Source of the DNA: Chitinophagaceae bacterium | GTDB lineage: Bacteria > Bacteroidota > Bacteroidia > Chitinophagales > Chitinophagaceae | Length of the DNA: 64,000 nucleotides | Direction of reading: 5' to 3' | NCBI GenBank assembly: GCA_019752045.1 | Contig: JAIEMP010000010.1 | Location: forward strand, 124,001 to 188,000 | Shown here: piece by piece, positions 54,464-61,110 of the stretch | How the letters are laid out: each line of letters starts with the position of its first letter | Position numbering within the stretch: the first letter of the stretch is position 1 | Made by a program: the position numbers and the translations under genes | The notes under the pieces: generated by a model | Told to the model about the DNA's origin: nothing | The model's input: only the letters and a program-made list of their open reading frames with translations | Database searches by the model: none

Positions 54464-57073
54464 ATGGCTAAGAATTTACTCATAGTAGAGAGTCCTGCAA
54501 AAGCAAAAACCATCGAAAAAATACTTGGAAAAGATTTTGAAGTGAAGAGTTGCTATGGCCATATCCGTGATCTTGAAAAAGATGAAATGGGTATTGATGT
54601 GAACAATGAATTTGAACCCCGTTACATTGTTCCTGATGAAAAAGAAAAGGTGGTGAAAGAATTAAAATCACTGGCTAAAAAGAGCGACACTGTCTGGCTG
54701 GCAACGGATGAGGACCGTGAAGGTGAAGCTATCAGTTGGCATTTGTGTGAGGTGTTGGGTCTCGATCCTGCTACTACCAAACGCATTGTTTTTCATGAAA
54801 TCACAAAGCCAGCAATTCTAAAAGCTGTTGATAATCCCCGCACTGTAAATATGAACCTGGTGAATGCACAACAAGCCAGGAGAATCCTTGATCGTATTGT
54901 GGGTTTTGAATTGAGCCCCGTACTCTGGCGCAAGATGAGCATGCGCAACAACTTAAGCGCAGGCCGTGTACAAAGTGTGGCCGTACGTTTAATTGCAGAA
55001 AGAGAACGGGAGATCAATGCATTTACTGCGGTTTCTTCTTTTAAAGTAGAAGCCTTGTTTACCGCCAAAGATGTGAGCGACAGAAATGTAACCTTCAAAG
55101 CCGAAGGAAAAAAACAGAACAGTGCCGATGATGCAGAAAAATTTCTCAACAGTTGCAAAGGTGCTTCGTATAAAGTAAAAGAAGTACAGGTTCGTCCGGG
55201 AAAAAAATCACCCGCTCCTCCTTTTACTACTTCAACTTTACAACAGGAAGCAAGCAGAAAACTGGGTTACTCCGTTGGCCGTACGATGCAGCTTGCACAA
55301 AAGTTATACGAAAGTGGAAAGATCACTTATATGCGTACCGATAGTGTGAGTTTGAGTGATACGGCATTAGGCGATTTAACACGTACAATAAAAGGAATGT
55401 ATGGCGATCGCTATCACCAGTTCCGTAAGTTCAAGAATAAAAATGAAAGTGCACAGGAAGCGCATGAAGCCATCCGCCCGACTTATATGGAAAATACAAC
55501 CGTTGATGATTTCGATCTCAAGCGTTTGTATGAATTGATCTGGAAACGTACCATGGCCAGCCAGATGGCAGATGCAGAACTGGAACGCACTACAGCAACG
55601 ATTTCTATCTCCACCAATAACGAAGAATTAAAAGCCGAAGGTGAAGTATTAAAATTTGATGGCTTTTTAAAAGTGTATCGTGAAGATAAAGATGATGATG
55701 ATATCAATGAAGACGATGCAGCTTCAGGACAGGAAGGCATGTTGCCGCCATTAGTTGCCGGTCAGCAATTGCCATTGAAAGAAATGAATGCAGTAGAACG
55801 CTTCAGCAGAGCTGCACCAAGATATACCGAAGCATCGTTGGTAAAAAAATTAGAAGAGTTGGGTATCGGTCGTCCATCTACCTACGCTCCTACCATATCA
55901 ACCATTTTAAAAAGAGGTTATGTAGAAAAGAGAGATAAAGAAGGTGTACGCAGAGATTTCCGCATACTTCAATTAAAAAATGATCAGGTAACTAAGGGTA
56001 TGGAGCAGGAAAACACGGGTGCAGAAAAATCAAAACTGTTTCCGAGTGATCTTGGTTTGGTCGTTACCGATTTTTTGAAACAGTATTTTGAAAAGATCAT
56101 GGACTATGGTTTCACTGCTTATATTGAAGGTGAGTTTGATGAAGTGGCCGAAGGTAAACTCAAGTGGAACAAAATGCTCCATGAGTTTTATGCGCCATTT
56201 AAAAAAGATGTAGAAAACACCATTGAAAATGCAGAACGTATTAAAGGCGAACGTGAACTGGGTGTGGATGAAGCAAGTGGTAAAAAAATTGTTGCAAGAA
56301 TGGGTCGCTATGGACCAATGATCCAGATTGGTGATGTGAACGATGAAGAGAAACCACGTTTTGCAGCATTAAGGAAAGATCAAAGCATTGAAACTATTAC
56401 CCTTGAAGATGCAGAAAAATTATTTCAGTTACCAAGAACATTGGGTAATCATGAAGACCAGGAAGTAAGTGTGAATGTAGGAAGGTTTGGACCATACGTA
56501 AAACTGGGCGAACAATTCATTTCTATACCAAAGGGTGAAGATCCATTGGAAGTTTCGTTTGACCGTGCCGTTGAACTGATTAAGGAAAAACAAACTGCGG
56601 ATGCGCCTGTTGCGTTCTTTGAAGAAAAACCGGTGACGAAAGGGAAAGGACGTTTTGGACCTTTTATTAAGTGGGATGGTTTGTACATCAATGTTCCGAA
56701 GCGTTATGATTTTGATAACCTCTCTGCATCAGAGATTAATGAACTGATTGAAGCGAAAGTAGCGAAGGAAGCCAATCGTTTTATTGTTCGCTGGCCCGAT
56801 GAAAATATTGCTGTAGAGAATGGCCGTTGGGGTCCTTTTATCCGCTTTGGTAAAAAGATGCTGAAGATTGATAAGAAAGCAGATGGTGAAAAATATACAA
56901 CCGATGAAGTAGCCATGATGCCTGTTGAAGAAATAAAGAAAATGATTGCAGCACAAATGCCCGGGGCATTTGATAAGAAAACAAAAGCAGCGGCAAAAAA
57001 ACCTGCCCGACAGTCAGGCGGGACTGCAACCAAAAAGAAAGCAGCGCCGAAGAAGGCAGCAAAGAAGAAATAA
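54464..57073 (+). CDS. topA: DNA topoisomerase I, type IA
   Basis: Relaxes negative supercoils by transient single-strand cleavage. From the ATG at 54464 (MAKNLLIVESPAKAKTIEKILG) the product has 869 residues; a TTG five codons upstream is less likely. TOPRIM domain about 1-125 (WLATDEDREGEAISWHL with the acidic Mg triad), catalytic Tyr289 in ITYMRTDS, and C-terminal topo repeats (KGRFGPFIKWDG, NGRWGPFIRFGK). It lacks the E. coli zinc fingers and ends in a Lys/Ala-rich tail that contains PARQSGG, a palindrome-encoded insert. Confidence 0.97.
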   Translation: MAKNLLIVESPAKAKTIEKILGKDFEVKSCYGHIRDLEKDEMGIDVNNEFEPRYIVPDEKEKVVKELKSLAKKSDTVWLATDEDREGEAISWHLCEVLGLDPATTKRIVFHEITKPAILKAVDNPRTVNMNLVNAQQARRILDRIVGFELSPVLWRKMSMRNNLSAGRVQSVAVRLIAEREREINAFTAVSSFKVEALFTAKDVSDRNVTFKAEGKKQNSADDAEKFLNSCKGASYKVKEVQVRPGKKSPAPPFTTSTLQQEASRKLGYSVGRTMQLAQKLYESGKITYMRTDSVSLSDTALGDLTRTIKGMYGDRYHQFRKFKNKNESAQEAHEAIRPTYMENTTVDDFDLKRLYELIWKRTMASQMADAELERTTATISISTNNEELKAEGEVLKFDGFLKVYREDKDDDDINEDDAASGQEGMLPPLVAGQQLPLKEMNAVERFSRAAPRYTEASLVKKLEELGIGRPSTYAPTISTILKRGYVEKRDKEGVRRDFRILQLKNDQVTKGMEQENTGAEKSKLFPSDLGLVVTDFLKQYFEKIMDYGFTAYIEGEFDEVAEGKLKWNKMLHEFYAPFKKDVENTIENAERIKGERELGVDEASGKKIVARMGRYGPMIQIGDVNDEEKPRFAALRKDQSIETITLEDAEKLFQLPRTLGNHEDQEVSVNVGRFGPYVKLGEQFISIPKGEDPLEVSFDRAVELIKEKQTADAPVAFFEEKPVTKGKGRFGPFIKWDGLYINVPKRYDFDNLSASEINELIEAKVAKEANRFIVRWPDENIAVENGRWGPFIRFGKKMLKIDKKADGEKYTTDEVAMMPVEEIKKMIAAQMPGAFDKKTKAAAKKPARQSGGTATKKKAAPKKAAKKK
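57002..57022 (+). repeat. Palindromic motif within the topA 3' end
   Basis: CCTGCCCGAC...GTCAGGCGGG-type imperfect palindrome encoding PARQSGG, in a tail otherwise made of Lys, Ala and Pro codons. Similar CCTGCCCGAC and CAGGCGGG pieces occur in the block near 17415-17440. Confidence 0.45.
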
Positions 57074-57076
57074 AAA

Positions 57077-57598
57077 ATGATTGAACTACGTTACAACCCT
57101 CAATTGCAAGACTTTATTGAGTTTAACCTGTTTCATTCATGGAATTCTCCTGAAAAGAAAAAAGACCGTTTTTCTTTTATTCTAAAACATCTTTTATGGA
57201 GTTTAATCCCAGTAATAATATATTGTTTTTTCATTTTTACACCAGTAAAAGATGATGTTTCAATTCCTCTATTCATAGGGTTTATGATTAGCGGGATTTA
57301 TATGTTATACATGCTGCTTACCGTTAAAACTTCAATCAGATCAAATGCTTTAAAATTCTATTCCAATCCCGAAAACAGAAGCTTTTTTGAAGAAACGTTT
57401 TTGATCATTTCCGATACAGTGATCATAAGTAAACAGACATCACGCACGGCTGAGTATCAATTGGCTTCAATACTTAAGATATCAGAAAACAAGGGTACAT
57501 ACTATTTTTATACGAATTCAATGCAGGCAGTCATTGTCCCGAAGCGTGCATTTGACAGCAAGGAAAAACTTGAAAAATTCTTATTGTTAATTAAGTAG
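57077..57598 (+). CDS. YcxB-like membrane protein
   Basis: 173 residues starting 3 bases after the topA stop, so cotranscribed. There are two membrane helices at about 35-55 and 63-83, and a C-terminal soluble part ending MQAVIVPKRAFDSKEKLEKFLLLIK, which matches the YcxB-like pattern. No known function. Confidence 0.75.
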   Translation: MIELRYNPQLQDFIEFNLFHSWNSPEKKKDRFSFILKHLLWSLIPVIIYCFFIFTPVKDDVSIPLFIGFMISGIYMLYMLLTVKTSIRSNALKFYSNPENRSFFEETFLIISDTVIISKQTSRTAEYQLASILKISENKGTYYFYTNSMQAVIVPKRAFDSKEKLEKFLLLIK

Positions 57599-57610
57599 TA
57601 ATAATAAGAA

Positions 57611-57640
57611 AGGCCGGTATCAAACCGGCCATTTTCTTTA
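57611..57640. terminator. Bidirectional terminator between convergent genes
   Basis: Perfect stem GGCCGGT-ATCAA-ACCGGCC with T-rich sequence on both sides (ATTTTCTTT to the right, TTTCTTATTATT on the minus strand). It lies between the YcxB-like and aminotransferase stops. Confidence 0.88.
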
Positions 57641-58828
57641 TTTCAAATCAGCTAATGCTTTCTTGATTCGTTTATACGCTTCTTCAATTTTTTCCAAACT
57701 GTTGGCGAATGATAAACGGATACAATCGGGTGTGCCAAATGCACGGCCTGTAACGGTTGACACATGGGCCGTGTTCAGCAAATACATACAAAGATCATCT
57801 GCATTTGCAATCACTTCTGTTCCGTTTGCTTTGCCGAAGTAAGCACTCACCTGTGGAAATACATAAAATGCTCCATCGGGTTCTGCATAGCTCCAACCTG
57901 GAATTTCAGCAATCAATTCTTTTACACGTTGTTTACGGCGTTCAAACTCATGCTTCATGTCAAGGGTCGGTTTCAGATCGGTGGTTAACGCAACAATCGC
58001 TGCACGCTGCGTTACAGCATTGGCACCACTGGTAAACTGTCCCTGTATTTTTTCGCATGCTTTGGCAACAGTTGTATTGGCAGCAATATATCCTAAGCGA
58101 TAACCCGTCATGGCAAACCCTTTACTCAAACCGTTTACAATAATCACCTGTTCTTTTATTTCATCAAACTGTGCAATGCTTTCATGCTTGCCAACAAAAT
58201 TGATGTACTCATATATTTCATCAGATATAATACTGATCTGCGGATGTTTTGCAAACACTCCTGCAAGGTTTTTTAATTCTACCTTACCATAAACTGATCC
58301 TGATGGATTGCATGGCGATGAAAATAAAAACACTTTTGTTTTTTCTGTAATGGCATGCTCTAATTCAGCAGCCGTGATCTTGTAGTTGTTCTCCATCTTA
58401 GTAGTGAGAATCACAGGAACACCACCGGCAATTTTTACCAACTCAGAATAGGTTACCCAAAACGGCGCAGGAATAATGACTTCATCACCTACATCTACCA
58501 ACGCCAGCATTATATTTGCAAGACTTTGCTTGGCACCGGTTGATACAACAATGTTCTCCGGTTTATAATCAAGATTATTATCACGTTTCAGTTTTGTACA
58601 AACCGCTTCACGCAAATCAAGATAACCTGCAACAGGTGTATAATGACTGTAGTTATCGTCAATGGCTTTTTTTGCAGCCTCTTTAATATGTTGCGGTGTA
58701 TCAAAATCCGGTTCACCCAAACTCAGATCAATTACATCAACACCCTTTGCTCTTAACTCACGACCGAGCTTGGCCATTTTTAATGTTTCTGGCTCATTAA
58801 ACCTGTCTAACAGAGAAGATAATTGCAT
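57638..58828 (-). CDS. PLP-dependent aminotransferase, class I (aspartate/aromatic type)
   Basis: Transfers amino groups between amino and keto acids. The 396-residue protein has fold-type I features: DLSLGEPDFDTP, STGAKQSLAN, SPCNPSGSVY, ISDEIYEY (Asp binding the PLP nitrogen) and PLP-Lys236 in NGLSKGFAMTGYRLGY. It fits the thermophilic-type AspC subgroup. The preferred substrate is not readable with certainty. Confidence 0.94.
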   Translation of the reverse strand: MQLSSLLDRFNEPETLKMAKLGRELRAKGVDVIDLSLGEPDFDTPQHIKEAAKKAIDDNYSHYTPVAGYLDLREAVCTKLKRDNNLDYKPENIVVSTGAKQSLANIMLALVDVGDEVIIPAPFWVTYSELVKIAGGVPVILTTKMENNYKITAAELEHAITEKTKVFLFSSPCNPSGSVYGKVELKNLAGVFAKHPQISIISDEIYEYINFVGKHESIAQFDEIKEQVIIVNGLSKGFAMTGYRLGYIAANTTVAKACEKIQGQFTSGANAVTQRAAIVALTTDLKPTLDMKHEFERRKQRVKELIAEIPGWSYAEPDGAFYVFPQVSAYFGKANGTEVIANADDLCMYLLNTAHVSTVTGRAFGTPDCIRLSFANSLEKIEEAYKRIKKALADLK

Positions 58829-58948
58829 GTGTACGTTTGTATTTTTATAGTTGGTCTTTGAATTGATTGGTCATTCTTCAATAAATCATTCAATTGCTTT
58901 CTTGTTTTTTAACAGGGCGCAAAATAATGCAAGTGAAACTATTGGCTG

Positions 58949-59725
58949 TTAGTTGTGTTGAATGATGGACAATGACAACGAATCACTGCCTGCTCTTCTA
59001 CTATAGCCTTTCAACAATAAAGTATAGACACCGCCTTTTTTAAAATTATACTGGTATTGATTAAGTAAACTGCTGTCCGATTTTTTTTTGAACTTGATGG
59101 TAACGGTACTGTCTGCATAAAAATTCTGAAACCCACTTCCGCCCAAAACATATGCCTGTGCATAATTTCCAAAGTAAGGGTAATTGATGAGGGGTGAATC
59201 CTGCAGGATATTCGAAGGTCTGGTTGTAGCCAGCTCAACAGTGTCTGTATTGGGACTTAAATGAACAAAGCGGATTTTAGAGCGCTTGCCTAATCCTGTT
59301 GTATCAAGATTATCTGTAAGAAAAAAATACTTCAATCCTGTTGTTGTAAGTGTATCAGCAATAAATAATGAAAGCGATAAACCCTGGTTAGCAAATAACC
59401 AGTTAACAATTTCATTCCCGGCTTTTTTAATTTTATAGTTATTAAATCCACTGTCAATTGTAATATAACTCAGCGAAGGATTGATGCCATTGAGATAAGT
59501 AAATGAACCGACCGGTTTTAAGTTTTGCTGCAGTTCAACTGCACCTGCATTGGGTGAAGCATTGAGCACCAACAGTTGTGCAGTTGTACTCCGCACAACA
59601 TCTTTCTTTTTACATGCTGCAAACAGGAATGCTAAAACAGGTATGCCATACCTCAATACATTCGATAAATAGAAAAGCTTAGGATAAGGTATGGCATACC
59701 TTATAGAAGAAAAATTATTGATCAT
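58949..59725 (-). CDS. DUF4397 domain lipoprotein with palindrome-encoded N-terminus
   Basis: Surface or periplasmic lipoprotein, function unknown. The 258-residue frame has Cys38 in LAFLFAACKKK as a lipobox, then two DUF4397-like halves (AQLLVLNASPNAGAVEL and SKIRFVHLSPNTDTVEL). Residues about 8-30 (RYAIPYPKL...LRYGIP) are encoded by a repeat at 59639-59702; a normal lipoprotein signal would start nearer the Cys, and no good ATG lies between. The first 11 bases overlap the next gene. The start is therefore uncertain. Confidence 0.75.
   Translation of the reverse strand: MINNFSSIRYAIPYPKLFYLSNVLRYGIPVLAFLFAACKKKDVVRSTTAQLLVLNASPNAGAVELQQNLKPVGSFTYLNGINPSLSYITIDSGFNNYKIKKAGNEIVNWLFANQGLSLSLFIADTLTTTGLKYFFLTDNLDTTGLGKRSKIRFVHLSPNTDTVELATTRPSNILQDSPLINYPYFGNYAQAYVLGGSGFQNFYADSTVTIKFKKKSDSSLLNQYQYNFKKGGVYTLLLKGYSRRAGSDSLSLSIIQHN
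59639..59702. repeat. Inverted-repeat element copy 2, inside the lipoprotein N-terminus
   Basis: AGGTATGCCATACCT (59639-59653) and AAGGTATGGCATACCTT (59686-59702) are each palindromic and also pair with each other. The outer 13 bases equal those of the 33-base palindrome at 16713-16745; the spacer here is about 37 bases, not 7. Confidence 0.7.
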
Positions 59726-60980
59726 ACTTCACTTTAAACGTTGAAAGATCCGGTTGATGTTTGCGTTCACGTTGTACTTCGTGTTGATAAATGGTTTGTC
59801 CCAGTTGCTCCAGAAAAGGCAAGCCAATCTTTTCATAATCATATTTATCATCGTTCAAAATACCATCCTCATTACAGTAAACAGTTGCACTGAGCATGAA
59901 CTCAATATTTTTTTCAAAATCAACGATATAGGCCACATCAGTTAAAAAACCATAGGCCCATCCTACCTTATTAAACAAACGAAGTGTTTTTGGAATTTGT
60001 TTTTCTTTTTGTGTGCCGTACATGAAAAACTTTACATAGCTGTCGTACTGTTCCTTTACATCATATGCCGGATAAGTTGTTTCACGGGGCAGCTGACTCA
60101 TACATTGATACAGGAAACGATAATCGTTCTCACCAAAATCAAACCGTTGAGAAGCAGGTACCGACTCAGGAAACAAGACCGTCCTGAGCATTTGGTGCAA
60201 ATCGGTGAGATGTATTCTGTTTTTCTGGCTGAAGTTCATGGGCGTTTGCATCAGCACATCTCCCTGCATATAACCCTTGCCCACAAAATCGGATCGTTGC
60301 TGATAAACATAACTGCTGTTCACATTGGGCTGACTGTAGATCACTTTATTTCCCGAATCCCGAAAACTGACCGGGTTGGTATTACGCTGCTGATCATCGG
60401 GCATGCTTACTCCGAGACGGTGAAGAATCTGCACATCACCATAACCCTTTTTGTGCAGTTCACGGTTGATGTATTCCTGCCCCAGGAATTCGTAAAGCCG
60501 GTTATTGGCATCGTTGTCGCTTACTACAAACAATTTTTTTACATACTGCTCAACTGTTGGCCGTCCGTCTTTACTGGTAGGATCGTTGTACACCAGTGTT
60601 TGGCCGGTATAGCTTTTTTCAGTAATCATGGTGCTGCCTCTTGAAAGACCAAGCCGGTGCATTTTTTCAAGTGCCAGAAAGGCAACGGGCATTTTTGCAG
60701 TGGAGGCGGGATAGAAATAAAGCCCCTTATTTACATTAAAATAGTAATCGGTGAAATGTGGACGGTTCCGCTTGTCTCTGTCAATACGGGTGTATATAAT
60801 CTGCACCCGCAAGGAATCTCTGTTTTTCAACACATGATCAAACGCCTGTGGATTTTCAGCCAGGAGGCGTTCCAGTAAATGTTCGTTTGAAACCACCGGT
60901 TTGGGAGTTTTACAGGCATGAAACAGTGTAAAAAGAAGCAGGCCAAAACAAAAAAGCTGTACAGTCTTGAACATGGTCAA
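59715..60980 (-). CDS. Beta-lactamase-fold serine hydrolase, lipoprotein
   Basis: 421 residues with lipobox LFHAC (Cys23), so it is envelope-anchored. Class A-type active site: Ser93-Thr-Ala-Lys96 (STAK), Ser154-Asp-Asn156 (SDN) and Lys338-Val-Gly340 (KVG in place of KTG). It is longer than true class A beta-lactamases (about 290 residues), with an extra segment between the SDN and KVG motifs. A peptidoglycan or peptide hydrolase is as likely as a beta-lactamase; antibiotic resistance is not claimed. Confidence 0.85.
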   Translation of the reverse strand: MTMFKTVQLFCFGLLLFTLFHACKTPKPVVSNEHLLERLLAENPQAFDHVLKNRDSLRVQIIYTRIDRDKRNRPHFTDYYFNVNKGLYFYPASTAKMPVAFLALEKMHRLGLSRGSTMITEKSYTGQTLVYNDPTSKDGRPTVEQYVKKLFVVSDNDANNRLYEFLGQEYINRELHKKGYGDVQILHRLGVSMPDDQQRNTNPVSFRDSGNKVIYSQPNVNSSYVYQQRSDFVGKGYMQGDVLMQTPMNFSQKNRIHLTDLHQMLRTVLFPESVPASQRFDFGENDYRFLYQCMSQLPRETTYPAYDVKEQYDSYVKFFMYGTQKEKQIPKTLRLFNKVGWAYGFLTDVAYIVDFEKNIEFMLSATVYCNEDGILNDDKYDYEKIGLPFLEQLGQTIYQHEVQRERKHQPDLSTFKVKYDQ

Positions 60981-61066
60981 AAATAAGATATAAACACTAA
61001 CTGCAGACAGGCTGCTGCCGTTGAAAACAGTCGTTTGGCTGCTGTTCGCTTTCAGAGGGATTCCCC

Positions 61067-61074
61067 TATCTTTG
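61067..61074 (+). promoter_or_regulatory. secDF promoter element TATCTTTG
   Basis: Exact TAnnTTTG match 37 bases before the secDF ATG, with TTCG about 20 bases upstream as a partial -33 match. Confidence 0.55.
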
Positions 61075-61110
61075 CCGTCCTTAAAAAAGAACCCAAATTA
61101 ATATTCTATT

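Noticed and set aside
57611-57640. REP-like hairpin
   Set aside because: It has T-rich flanks on both strands between convergent stops, so a bidirectional terminator is sufficient.
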